Origin: JAWLHK01 sp041690355 [NCBI: bacterium]
Lineage (GTDB): Bacteria > J088 > JAWLBW01
Direction of reading: 5' to 3'
Assembly: GCA_041690355.1 (NCBI GenBank)
Contig: JAWLHK010000006.1
Coordinates: 124,001 to 188,000 of the forward strand
Length of the DNA stretch: 64,000 bases
This document shows, piece by piece, positions 40,855-49,938 of the stretch (position 1 is its first letter; every line of letters starts with the position of its first letter). The notes under the pieces are model-generated. The model did no database searches and had not been told where the DNA came from. It saw nothing but the letters and a program-made list of their open reading frames with translations. Made by a program: the position numbers and the translations under genes.

Positions 40855-43800
40855 TTAGGGAAGCTGCTGCATCATCATGCGTACCTGTTCGGCCGAAGCG
40901 TGACGGGGGGCCACTTTCAGGAATCTGGAAAACGCCTTTTTCGCTGCCGGTATCTCGCCCTGGTCGACGAGCAGGACGCCCAGGCCCAGATTCGCTTCTG
41001 CATGACGGGGGTCTTTCTGGAGCGCACGCTCAAGCGCGCTCCTCGCTTTGCTGGTTTCTCCCGAGTCGTAATAGGCGCGGCCCAGTTCGGCCAGGTAGGC
41101 GCTCTTCGGCTCGAGACTGACGGCCTGTTCAAGAAGCCGGATGGCGCTGGCAAAGTCGGCGGCCGCGTATTTCTGCCGCCCCTCTTTATACAGGGCGGCC
41201 GCCCGCCTGGTGTTTTCGTTTTCACCACGAGCCGGGCCGCTTTCACGCACAGCGGTCGGCTGCCGTTTCGGGGCAGGAGCGACAGCCGGTTTCTGTGCCG
41301 ACGAGGGCGCCGCCTTCGGTTTCTGCGCGGCCGGAGCGGGGGGCTCCTTCGCCGGCTGGACATGAACTTGAGCAGCCATCGGCTCTGGAGGCTCGACATG
41401 CTGCGGTGGCGGCGGCTGGACAGGTTCTACCGCGACGGCAGGGGTTTCCGGCGCCGGGTCGACCTTCGTCAGGGTGGCGACCGGTTGCGCGGCCGTGTCC
41501 GGGGCGGGCTGGTGCGCCATGTCGGGCGCCGGCTTCACGGCGGCTGTGGCCGCTACCATGGCGATATCGGGGGCAGGGGATGGCCTGTCGACGATCCCGA
41601 CCGTCACCCCCCCGCCGAGAACGAGGCCGGCGAGAAGCGCGCCCGCCGGCAGCGGAAAACGGGCTCTGAATGACCGGGCGTGCGCCAGCGATTCGGTAAG
41701 CTGCCGGACTTTTTCAATGCCTTCCCGTAGCCGACCGTCGGTATCATCGAAGCGTTTCTTCCACTCGGCGCTCTGGGCCGCCAGCTCTGCAAGGCTCCGC
41801 TCTCCGGCGCTCACGCGCGCCTGCTGCTCTCCATGTTTGGCCTGCCACGAGGCGGCCTCGGAGGCGGCGGCCGTCAACAGTGCCGAGAGGCGCTCGATCT
41901 CGGTCGCCTGTGATTTCTGCCGTTCCTTGGCGTCAGATACCTGTTCTCGGGCATCGTCCAGAGCGCGTTGCAGTTCGGCGATTTCGCCGGCGCTGACCTC
42001 CAGCGAAACGCGCGTCGACTTGAGCTCGTCATACAGGGTTTTTCGAGCCTCAGCCGCCGTATCGCGCTCGGCATGCAGGTCGGCGATCTCCTTTTGGAGT
42101 CGTTGTACGCTTTGCCGCAGATCAGCCTGTACGGCAGAACTGCGCTCGGCGTCGGCCCGCAGCGAACGTTCGCGTTCGGTCGCCTTCTGCAGGGCTGTGT
42201 TCGCGCGTGACAGCTCGGCTTCTAAGGCCCCTTTGGCTGCCGCGGCACTGTCGATCGCTGTCCGTTGTTCGCGAATACGCCCCTGCAGCCGTTCGGCATC
42301 CCGTTGCAGGGTAACTATCTGCCCTTGAAGCGCGGCTTCGCGGGCCGAAGCGTCGCCGACGCTCTTTTCAAGGGCCCTGAGCTTCTCAACGAGAACATCG
42401 CGTTCTCCATGGCTCTGCTCGAGAAGGACTCGGGCGGCCTCCAGCTCTCGCTGACGGTTATCGATCTCCCGATTCGACGCCGTCAAACTCTTCTGGAGCC
42501 CCGCCAGAGACTCGCGCAGCGCCTTCGCGCTGGTTTCGGCGACGGCGGTTGACTGGCGCTGTTGTTCGACGGCGGCATCTCTGGCGGCCAGTTGCGCCGC
42601 AGACTTCGCCTTCTCCTCCCGGGCCGCTTCGAGGCTGGCGGTAAGGGAAGACTTGTCACGGACCAGGTCTGCAATGACTTTGCGCAGTCGCTCGGCCTCT
42701 GCTTTGACGGAGCGATGGCTGCGCTCGGTTTCGGTGATGCGCTGTCGCAATTCCTCTGCTTCCGCACGCGGCCCCGAGGGTTCGGCCGCCGCCTCGAGTG
42801 TCCCCAGGGCGATCAGAGGTGTGGCCGGTCTCTGATCGGCCGTTCCCTGCGAGGGGGCCGACTTGACCTTCATCAGGGTCATGGCGGCCTGCAGGTCAAG
42901 GTTTTCCTGGTGAAGCTTGTCGACGGTCGCGTTCAGAACAAGTACTTCGGTCTTGAGCTCTCCGATGATCTGCTGATGCGCCGCCTGGATCGGATTGCCC
43001 TCGGGCGGTTCGATAGCACCGGGAGGCGGGTCGGCCTGCTCTGCGCTTTCGAGTTCGAGCAGTCCGCGCAGATAGAGGGATGCCGTCCGTCGGGCGAGTT
43101 CGAGGTGCGTATGCCCCGTACCGAGAACTTCATCCAGGGCCGCGCCGGATGCGTACCGGCGAAGAAGGTCGCCGTCGCGCGGCGAGACCGGGTGTAGAAG
43201 GCGGGCCGCGAGACGGTCGTTGCGCGGCGGCAGTACCCGGAAAAAAAGTTCCCACGCCGAAACGTTTTTCAGCCAGAAGTCGAACACCCGGTCGAGCGGG
43301 AGCGCCACGTTGGGCGCAGCCTCGAATCCGGAGATTGCCCTGCAGGTCGCCCCGTGCAGAGTCAGAAGCGACTTCACGGCACGGTCCCCCTGATCGCGAT
43401 CATTCGCGGCGTACACGACCTTATTTTCAGAAAATCCAAGAACCCCGTTGGCCGTTCCGTTGCCCACGCGTACGTAAAACGGCTCCGTCGCCCGCGGGGC
43501 GGCGAAAAGGGATCGGAACAAATCGTCGACGCTCAGATCAAAATCGTGCATGCCCGCCGCAAAGGCCGGAGCCGCGCCCGTGAACATGAACTCGTTGAGC
43601 TTCTGAAAGTAGCGTACTCTGCTCAGCAGATCTCCATACTCAAAGGGAGCTTCGAGAAAATCGTCTGCGCCGGCTGAAAAGCATTCGAGCTTAAGTACGT
43701 CACTTCGCAGGGCGCTGAACAGAACGATTGGCAGATAGGGCCGAGCCGACCTGCGTTTCAGCCGTGAGCAGGTTTCCGGGCCGTCAAGGCCGGCGAGTGA

Positions 43801-43965
43801 CGCGTTAAGAAGAACAAGGTCGGTCGACGGGTTCAGGCGCTGCAGTGCCTCGGAACCGTCTTCGGCCGGCGTGACGGAAAAGTCGTCGTCGGTCAGGCGT
43901 CGAACCAGATCGGCCCGGTTGCGCGAGAGTCCGTCGACATAGAGGATGTGAAACGAACCGCTCAA
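40855..43965 (-). CDS. Pseudo-receiver/DUF4388/coiled-coil/TM/TPR protein
   Basis: 1036 residues, TTG start overlapping the PilZ-gene stop (TTGA). Residues 5-118 have a receiver fold, but the phosphoacceptor Asp is Asn54 (VLLNASLAG) and the usual Lys is Ala106, so it cannot be phosphorylated normally. Residues about 140-260 resemble DUF4388/PATAN (NGVLGFSENKVVYAAND). A very long coiled coil spans about 325-765, one membrane segment is at 772-792 (LPAGALLAGLVLGGGVTVGI), then a Pro/Ala-rich spacer (795-915) and TPRs (920-1020). With Arg before the helix, the N-terminal part should be cytoplasmic and the TPRs periplasmic. It could link cytoplasmic signals to fibre assembly. Confidence 0.8.
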   Translation of the reverse strand: MSGSFHILYVDGLSRNRADLVRRLTDDDFSVTPAEDGSEALQRLNPSTDLVLLNASLAGLDGPETCSRLKRRSARPYLPIVLFSALRSDVLKLECFSAGADDFLEAPFEYGDLLSRVRYFQKLNEFMFTGAAPAFAAGMHDFDLSVDDLFRSLFAAPRATEPFYVRVGNGTANGVLGFSENKVVYAANDRDQGDRAVKSLLTLHGATCRAISGFEAAPNVALPLDRVFDFWLKNVSAWELFFRVLPPRNDRLAARLLHPVSPRDGDLLRRYASGAALDEVLGTGHTHLELARRTASLYLRGLLELESAEQADPPPGAIEPPEGNPIQAAHQQIIGELKTEVLVLNATVDKLHQENLDLQAAMTLMKVKSAPSQGTADQRPATPLIALGTLEAAAEPSGPRAEAEELRQRITETERSHRSVKAEAERLRKVIADLVRDKSSLTASLEAAREEKAKSAAQLAARDAAVEQQRQSTAVAETSAKALRESLAGLQKSLTASNREIDNRQRELEAARVLLEQSHGERDVLVEKLRALEKSVGDASAREAALQGQIVTLQRDAERLQGRIREQRTAIDSAAAAKGALEAELSRANTALQKATERERSLRADAERSSAVQADLRQSVQRLQKEIADLHAERDTAAEARKTLYDELKSTRVSLEVSAGEIAELQRALDDAREQVSDAKERQKSQATEIERLSALLTAAASEAASWQAKHGEQQARVSAGERSLAELAAQSAEWKKRFDDTDGRLREGIEKVRQLTESLAHARSFRARFPLPAGALLAGLVLGGGVTVGIVDRPSPAPDIAMVAATAAVKPAPDMAHQPAPDTAAQPVATLTKVDPAPETPAVAVEPVQPPPPQHVEPPEPMAAQVHVQPAKEPPAPAAQKPKAAPSSAQKPAVAPAPKRQPTAVRESGPARGENENTRRAAALYKEGRQKYAAADFASAIRLLEQAVSLEPKSAYLAELGRAYYDSGETSKARSALERALQKDPRHAEANLGLGVLLVDQGEIPAAKKAFSRFLKVAPRHASAEQVRMMMQQLP

Positions 43966-45476
43966 GAATTGCCCGCGTCGAGACAGGTACCGGCTTCCTG
44001 AAAAGCGATGAGTCGCTGGATCCAGCGTGCGACTGAGCGCTCCATCAATCGCTGTCTGAAGTACTGTTGATAGCTCGAGATTGCAAACGGCTCAACGTGC
44101 AGCCGAAGGCCGATCCGGTAGCGCGAGTCGATGGGTTGGCAGAAGCGCACGTCAGCCTGAAACGGATAGGAACGGATGGCACTCGACGACACCAGGGTTC
44201 CCCGCAAGCGGTAGCCGGGGGGTAACGGCGTGGTCGCCGCGACCGTGCAGAAGTTCAATCCGAGCTGAAGGCCGGCGGCCAGAATGTTCTCGCCCGTGTC
44301 ATGGACGAGCCGGGCCGTGAATCGTTCGGCGATAAGCGGTAGCTCCCGTTCTGTACCTGCGAACAGGATGCGATGAACTTCCTCGACCTTCGCCAGGTCC
44401 TGCGGGATTCTGAAGAGGGCGTGGCATCCCGTCGCCGCAGCCTCGTAACGATCGCGGGGCACGTCGCCGTCGAGCAATCCGATGATGAGTGCGCGTGACG
44501 CATGTCTTGCGAGGAGCTTCAGTGATGACACATCGCACGCGTTCACATCAACGACAAACATCTGTGGCATGTCAACCAGAAGGTCGGGCACGTGGGGCAA
44601 CGAACTGCTTGAGATGCGGTAGCGCTGCCACGCCTTTTCGAGTGCCGGCGGGATATCGGGCACGCAAATTGCGCGAACTTCACTCACCCTTCGCTCTTCG
44701 GTGATGGTGGCGCAGAGGCGCCTGGCGTCTGCAACTGACGGACCGTCGAACCTGACCCCGATGATGGATAACTGGTTGGGTGTCCAGGTCAACTCATCGG
44801 GACGCAGGCCGGTGAGTTCGAGACGATCGCTGACGTGACGCACTGTCCCGCTGAGTCGATAACTGGTGCCCGCGTAGCGCAATCCGAGCGACAGAGGATC
44901 GTCGGCCGCAAGACCTGCTTCACCCAGAAACATCACACCATGGTTGGATACGTTGAGTACCAGACCCTCCTTGTTTGCTCCGTCATGCTCAATGATGGCC
45001 GGTATCTGCGTGCGCCAGCGCATTTCGCGTCTGGCCTCAGAAAGGTCGAGAATGACCCCTCCGCCGAGGATGAGGGCATTCAGTGTCAGCGCATCCGGCG
45101 GCCAGGGGGCCGAGATGACGCCGAACTTCTCGGCGAGCAGTCGCGTGAGCGCGCGATCGCGCATGGCGACCAGAATCGTTCGTGCGGGTTGTCGCGATGT
45201 AAGTATCGAAAGGAGCCTTTCGGCAGGGGCCGGGTCGTCGTAACCGGCGAGAAGGACGGCGTCAAACGGCTGCTGCTCTTGCATTGCAGTGAGCCCTTCT
45301 TCATCTGCCGCTTGGTAGATGTCGAAGGGGCAGGCAAGGGCAAGCTCTTTTGTCCAGGAAGAGTCAGGTTGCGGCGAAACGACGAGAACGCGTATTGAAG
45401 TCGGTGATTCGGAATGCAGATACATAAGACACCCGAGAAAATCCGAAGGAGAACTCGGGTGACTAGCAAGACGCAT
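43962..45476 (-). CDS. PilZ-domain protein with degenerate receiver-like regions
   Basis: 504 residues. Residues about 27-135 look like a receiver with Ala in place of the phosphoacceptor (FDAVLLAGYDD). A PilZ domain follows at about 148-245 with RREMRWRTQIPA and NVSNHGVMFLGEAG, the RxxxR and (D/N)xSxxG c-di-GMP motifs. Residues about 300-360 look like a second degenerate receiver (MFVVDVNACDVSSL) and 380-465 like a diverged second PilZ-type barrel. The start at 45476 has GAGGA nine bases upstream; ATG 45425 is an alternative. It would make fibre control c-di-GMP-responsive (inference). Confidence 0.72.
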   Translation of the reverse strand: MRLASHPSSPSDFLGCLMYLHSESPTSIRVLVVSPQPDSSWTKELALACPFDIYQAADEEGLTAMQEQQPFDAVLLAGYDDPAPAERLLSILTSRQPARTILVAMRDRALTRLLAEKFGVISAPWPPDALTLNALILGGGVILDLSEARREMRWRTQIPAIIEHDGANKEGLVLNVSNHGVMFLGEAGLAADDPLSLGLRYAGTSYRLSGTVRHVSDRLELTGLRPDELTWTPNQLSIIGVRFDGPSVADARRLCATITEERRVSEVRAICVPDIPPALEKAWQRYRISSSSLPHVPDLLVDMPQMFVVDVNACDVSSLKLLARHASRALIIGLLDGDVPRDRYEAAATGCHALFRIPQDLAKVEEVHRILFAGTERELPLIAERFTARLVHDTGENILAAGLQLGLNFCTVAATTPLPPGYRLRGTLVSSSAIRSYPFQADVRFCQPIDSRYRIGLRLHVEPFAISSYQQYFRQRLMERSVARWIQRLIAFQEAGTCLDAGNS

Positions 45477-45591
45477 ACCAAGGGTCCTCTTGGTGTACTG
45501 CTATGGGACGCCTTGGGAAATTCGAACCAGGAGACGTCGCAACTTCGCGACGCGCGTTCGATATGTGTCGCAGGCGTGCGACGGGTTCCGG

Positions 45592-46923
45592 TCAGTCGGC
45601 GAGCTTTCGATAGAGTGTAGAGCGATCGATCCCGAGCAGGGTTGCCGCATGGTCCCGGTTGCCGCCTGCGCGATCGAGTACGCTTCTGATGTACTGACGT
45701 TCGAAATGCCGGATGGCTTCTTTGAGTGAGAGGCCACCCTGTGCATTCTTGAGAGTCTGAATTTCGGGCGGGAAATGATCGAGCGACAGATATCCGCCGG
45801 TGTGATAGAGAAGCGCCCGTTCGAGCGCGTTGCGAAGTTCCCGCACGTTGCCCGGCCAGTCATAGGCCAGGAGCGCGTGCATGGTTTCGTTCGCAATGCC
45901 GTATACCGGCTTGCCGAGGTCGCGGTTAACCGATTCGAGCAGCGCGGCGGCCAGATAGGGGATGTCGGCCTTTCGATCTCGCAACGGGGGGACCGTAATC
46001 TCGACGACACGCAGGCGATAGTACAGGTCTTCGCGAAACGACCCCGCCTGCACCATGTCTGCAAGGGACCGGTTGGTCGCGGCGATGAACCGTACGTCGA
46101 CGGGGGTCGCGGCCCCGGCCCCCACGCGGAAAACCTCTTTTTGCTCGATGACCCGCAGAAGTTTCGCCTGGAGCAAGGGTGGGAGCTCACCGATTTCATC
46201 CAGAAAAACTGATCCGCCGTGCGCCCGTTCGATGAGCCCGGGTTTGTCGCGGATGGCGCCCGTAAATGCCCCCCTGACTACACCGAAGAGTTCCGATTCA
46301 AAAAGCGCGTCGGGTATTGCCGCACAATTCACGGGAACGAAGGCACCCTGTGCCGTTGGCGGCTGCAGGTGAATCTCGCGTGCAACCAGTTCTTTACCGG
46401 TGCCTGTTTCGCCACGGATCAACACGGTCGACTTGGTACCGGCGAGGACCGAGATTGCACGGTGCACCTCTTGCATTGCCGGAGAGGAGCCCGACAGGTA
46501 CTTGTCAGTCGGGGTTCCGGACAGTGACCGGCGCAGCGCAGTCTGCGACTCGGCTGCTTTCCGGTGCGTTGTGAGTCTGTCAATCTTATCGAGAAGTTCT
46601 GCGATATCGACGGGTTTCAGGAGAAAATCGACAGCCCCTTCGCGAAACGCCCGCAGCGCCGTGTCGAGGGTTGCAAAAGCGGTGATCAGGATAAACTGGG
46701 TCGTCGGAAGGATAGCCCGTAACTCGGCCATGAGTTCCAGGCCGTTTCGGTCTGGCAGCGCGATGTCACAGAGAACGAGATGTGGAAGCCACTCCCGAGC
46801 GAGGGCCAGAGCCGCCGCGCACGTTTCGGCTCCGGCTGCGTCGTATCCGCTCTCGGCCGCGATTGCAGTGAGCTCTTCGCGAAGCATCGGTTCGTCTTCT
46901 ACGATGAGCACTCGAAAATCCAT
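45592..46923 (-). CDS. NtrC-family sigma54-dependent response regulator
   Basis: 443 residues from ATG 46923. Receiver domain residues 1-120 with phosphoacceptor Asp53 (LCDIALPDRNG) and Lys in LLKPVD. The AAA+ domain has Walker A GETGTGKE and the sigma54 loop GAFTGA, so it should activate sigma54 promoters. The Fis-type C-terminal helix-turn-helix is HAATLLGIDRSTLYRKLAD. The upstream in-frame ATG (47016) has no family support. The histidine kinase is encoded 122 bases upstream, so the pair forms one two-component system. Confidence 0.93.
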   Translation of the reverse strand: MDFRVLIVEDEPMLREELTAIAAESGYDAAGAETCAAALALAREWLPHLVLCDIALPDRNGLELMAELRAILPTTQFILITAFATLDTALRAFREGAVDFLLKPVDIAELLDKIDRLTTHRKAAESQTALRRSLSGTPTDKYLSGSSPAMQEVHRAISVLAGTKSTVLIRGETGTGKELVAREIHLQPPTAQGAFVPVNCAAIPDALFESELFGVVRGAFTGAIRDKPGLIERAHGGSVFLDEIGELPPLLQAKLLRVIEQKEVFRVGAGAATPVDVRFIAATNRSLADMVQAGSFREDLYYRLRVVEITVPPLRDRKADIPYLAAALLESVNRDLGKPVYGIANETMHALLAYDWPGNVRELRNALERALLYHTGGYLSLDHFPPEIQTLKNAQGGLSLKEAIRHFERQYIRSVLDRAGGNRDHAATLLGIDRSTLYRKLAD

Positions 46924-47045
46924 CGGCCTCGAAATAAATTCCGTTTTTTGCGGGGAGACAGTCGCATTTCTGCACCGGACACACGGGGCGGCGTTGCCGT
47001 CGGGCAGCCCATTCAATAAGCATGCCCGGCGCCGGCAGGCCCCTG

Positions 47046-48704
47046 TCAGTCCTCGAACGGCAATGTGACACGAAAGTGAGTCCCCCCCGGGCTGCTGTCA
47101 CAGACAAGCGTCCCGCCGTGATTCTCTACGAACGTACGTGCGAGATAAAGACCGAGGCCCATGTTGTTGCGACCCGGCGGTTTCCCGGAGAAAAAGGGCT
47201 CAAAAATGCGATCAATGTGCGCTGCCGGAATCCCCCCCCCACAGTCTTTGAAGTCGACCAGAATGCAGCGGCCTGCGACGTGGGTCTCGACCGTCAGGCG
47301 TCCCCCCTCTCGCATGGCGTCCAAGGCGTTGAGGCCAAGATTCAGGAATACCTGTCGAAGCTGGTCGCAGACACCGAAAAGCTTCGGGCACTCGCCTTGC
47401 GACCGGTACTCGATGGCGACTTTGTGGCTCCTCGGATCGAGCTGGAGTGTCTCAATCGTTTCAGCAAGCAGTTTCGGTACGTCGCAGAGAGCAGCCCCGT
47501 CATCGGTCCCGAATTCGAACGATGAGATGCGCCGGAGTGTCGCTTGGATTCGCTCGGTCTGCGCCAGGAGAAGGGGCACAGATTCTCGGCAGAGTTTGGG
47601 ACCTTCAGCCGCCCGAAGGCGCTGCAGCCGCGTCGAAATGAAGGCCAGCGGGTTACCGATTTCGTGAACGATGCCTGCCGCCAGCATTCCTACCGCCGCG
47701 AGCCTGCTTTTGGATTCGAGCTCCTTTTCGAGCTTTCTTCGCTCGGTCACGTCGTAGAGTACGCCACTGACCCGGCGGATTCGTGACAGGTCGTCGACGT
47801 CAAGCGCGATCCGGCCATCGACCCAGCGACTCTGTCCGTCAGGTCTGTGAATTCGGTAGCGAAGCGAGTGTTGTATGGTGCGGCTGCAGTGGCCTCGGGT
47901 CATGCGGGTAAAGACCTCGCGCGCCTTCTCTCGACTCATACCCGTCAACATGGTGGGTTCAGCCGTAATCTCGTCACGAGACCTGCCAAAAAGCGCCTCG
48001 CACGCTCCGGAGAGATACAGGAAGCGACCCTCTGTCACGCCGTATATGAACGGCACGGCGTCGATGTTGTCAAGAACGCTCGAAAGCTGCTCCCGGGTCA
48101 AGGCCTGCTCCATGTCGCTCCGTCGAAGCTCGACTGCGGTGCGAATCAACACGACCGCTTCGTCGAGGAGCAGCCTGTCTCGTTGACGTAGTCTCTTCGG
48201 TTTGGAGAAATACAGGTCCAGAACCCCGAGTGGGCTGCCCTGCGAGTCGAGAACTGGCCAACATGCAAGCCCCTGAATGTTTTCCTGTTCTGCGGCAGCC
48301 CTGAAATCGGTGGGGAGGTCGCACTGCCGAAGATCCGGCAGCTCAAGGCATTCCCGACTGCGAAGAGCGACGGCCGATGGCGACGTACTATGGGCGACCG
48401 GCGTGCAATCGATGGTTTCAAGAAACCGGGGTGTCAAGGATGGCGCAGCGGCCCGATTGAGCGTCTGCCTGCGGTCATGCAGAAGAAACACCGCGCACCG
48501 CACGTCTGCAATCTGTGCCTCCATCGAAACCAGCAGGGTGAGAAGAACGTCAGGGAGGCGTTGACGAGAACCGAGCGCTCGGAGGACATCGAACGCCATT
48601 GCGTGTCTGGCCAGGAGGCCGCCGGTAGGCCCGCGTGGGCTTGTGTTATCAATTGTCGGGTAGCGGGGCGTCGCCAGCGCCTCAGGGAGGGGAGAGTCGG
48701 ACAT
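47046..48704 (-). CDS. Sensor histidine kinase (GAF-PAS-HisKA-HATPase)
   Basis: 552 residues, no membrane segment, so a cytoplasmic sensor. Residues about 35-195 form a GAF domain, 205-325 a PAS domain with PAC-like end (RRVSGVLYDVTERRKLEKEL), then the HisKA helix with His347 (AAGIVHEIGNPLAF) and a HATPase with N box LGLNALDAM, FKDCGGGIP and GLGLYLAR. The H-box and N-box style is that of NtrB-like kinases, matching the NtrC-type partner downstream. It heads the regulator-pilus block. Confidence 0.92.
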   Translation of the reverse strand: MSDSPLPEALATPRYPTIDNTSPRGPTGGLLARHAMAFDVLRALGSRQRLPDVLLTLLVSMEAQIADVRCAVFLLHDRRQTLNRAAAPSLTPRFLETIDCTPVAHSTSPSAVALRSRECLELPDLRQCDLPTDFRAAAEQENIQGLACWPVLDSQGSPLGVLDLYFSKPKRLRQRDRLLLDEAVVLIRTAVELRRSDMEQALTREQLSSVLDNIDAVPFIYGVTEGRFLYLSGACEALFGRSRDEITAEPTMLTGMSREKAREVFTRMTRGHCSRTIQHSLRYRIHRPDGQSRWVDGRIALDVDDLSRIRRVSGVLYDVTERRKLEKELESKSRLAAVGMLAAGIVHEIGNPLAFISTRLQRLRAAEGPKLCRESVPLLLAQTERIQATLRRISSFEFGTDDGAALCDVPKLLAETIETLQLDPRSHKVAIEYRSQGECPKLFGVCDQLRQVFLNLGLNALDAMREGGRLTVETHVAGRCILVDFKDCGGGIPAAHIDRIFEPFFSGKPPGRNNMGLGLYLARTFVENHGGTLVCDSSPGGTHFRVTLPFED

Positions 48705-48984
48705 AAAAAGGGTGTCTGAGAAGTAAATAAAGGATGGAACGTTGACAGTCCCGCAGAGAGAAGCGGTCCGGTTACCTATCTGTCCCTATTATGCAAGATT
48801 ACACGAGAATGGGATCTTTTGCAGGGACCGATTTTCTGCCCGGTGCGCTCAGATTGCAGAGCGCAGTGGGCTGAGCCATCTGCCCCATGAACAGGGGCCG
48901 GCCCGGCGCCTCACGCGGCGGGAGCCATCTGACGTGGCAACTGTGGTTGATCGACGATCGGTGAGCGGTGGGTGCCGATCGCGC
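48705..48984. other. Gap between kinase and polysaccharide operon, with one solitary 39-bp-type unit
   Basis: 280 bases without a supported gene. AGGGACCGATTTTCTGCCCGG, key part of one diverged unit of the array A/B/C family, lies at 48823-48843 in the + orientation. Upstream of the kinase GTG/ATG there is no clear sigma54 or sigma70 site. Confidence 0.5.
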
Positions 48985-49938
48985 TTACCGCGCCGCCGGC
49001 GAATCCATCCGCACGGGCACGCCGATGGGCATCGTCTCGATGGTGAGCTGCGGCCGAATCTCGGCCGTCGTGCGCATGAACTCGCGGAAATCGACGAACC
49101 AGAGCTCCTCCATCGGCTCGTCGAGGGGGACGAAGAAGTCGTCGAAGTGAAAGGGGATCACGCGGCGCGCGCCCACGGCGTCGACCACGTCGCGCAGGTA
49201 GCTCTCCGTATCCGCCCGGCCGGCGATGCCGAGCAGCACCGTGTCGGCCTGAATGCCCTCGAACATGCCGGGAACGATTCCGGCGCTGGCATGATGCAGC
49301 ACGGTGCCCCGCGGATGCTCAATCAGGATTGAATAGGCTTCACCCAGGCGGTACTCGTCGACCGAGGCGGGGGGCGTCAGCGGTTCGTCGATCGTTCCGG
49401 GATAGGGAATGCGGCCGAAGAGCGCCTTGCCGTGCTCCGAGCGCAGGATCGTCAGGCGGAACTTGCCGGCCGTGAACACCGCACGGTCCTTGACGACCCG
49501 CATCTGCGTCTCGGGCAACCCCATGCCGCGCGCGATGTTGGCCGTGCTCTCCGACCCCACGACCACGGCGTTCAGCTTCTGCGCGAAATACGGCGCGTCC
49601 ATGGCGTGGTCGTAATGCGAGTGCGAAACGAAGACATAGGGAACGTTGCCGGGCTGCATGCGCGCGAGCCAGGCGTCGGCGACGTCGGTCTCGATCGGCA
49701 GATCGCGTTTGAACCCGACGGTGAACAGGCCGTAGCGCGAGACGTACGGGTCGATCAGCAGATCCGTCTCCCCGTCCGAGAGCAGAATGCCCGCCGTACC
49801 CATCCACACGGCCGTGAGCGCCGGCGCGGTCCCTTCCTGGGCATAGGGAGGGAGCAGGTGGCTTTCATAAACCTGCGTGAACGAGGGTCCGCACGCGGTC
49901 GCGACGAGGGCCGCCATCGCCAGCAAAAGCGCGCGCAT
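48985..49938 (-). CDS. MBL-fold metallo-hydrolase lipoprotein (UlaG-like)
   Basis: 317 residues from ATG 49938. Signal and lipobox ALLLAMAALVATAC, so it is probably a periplasmic or outer-membrane lipoprotein. The metallo-beta-lactamase motif HxHxDH is present as FVSHSHYDHAMD, with later His in HHASAG and PFHFDDF. UlaG-like relatives are lactonases or phosphodiesterases. It overlaps the glycosyltransferase gene by one base and is the last gene of the polysaccharide operon; a role in trimming or modifying the exported polymer or a lipid product is possible. Confidence 0.85.
   Translation of the reverse strand: MRALLLAMAALVATACGPSFTQVYESHLLPPYAQEGTAPALTAVWMGTAGILLSDGETDLLIDPYVSRYGLFTVGFKRDLPIETDVADAWLARMQPGNVPYVFVSHSHYDHAMDAPYFAQKLNAVVVGSESTANIARGMGLPETQMRVVKDRAVFTAGKFRLTILRSEHGKALFGRIPYPGTIDEPLTPPASVDEYRLGEAYSILIEHPRGTVLHHASAGIVPGMFEGIQADTVLLGIAGRADTESYLRDVVDAVGARRVIPFHFDDFFVPLDEPMEELWFVDFREFMRTTAEIRPQLTIETMPIGVPVRMDSPAAR

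Noticed and set aside
45500-45540. GGTTCGAAT on the minus strand, like a tRNA T-loop
   Set aside because: The flanking bases do not form the 5-bp T-stem and no acceptor, D or anticodon arm can be folded around it.
45477-45591. sigma54 promoter before the PilZ gene
   Set aside because: No GG-N10-GC pair with the expected TGGCAC/TTGCA context was found, despite the sigma54 activator nearby.
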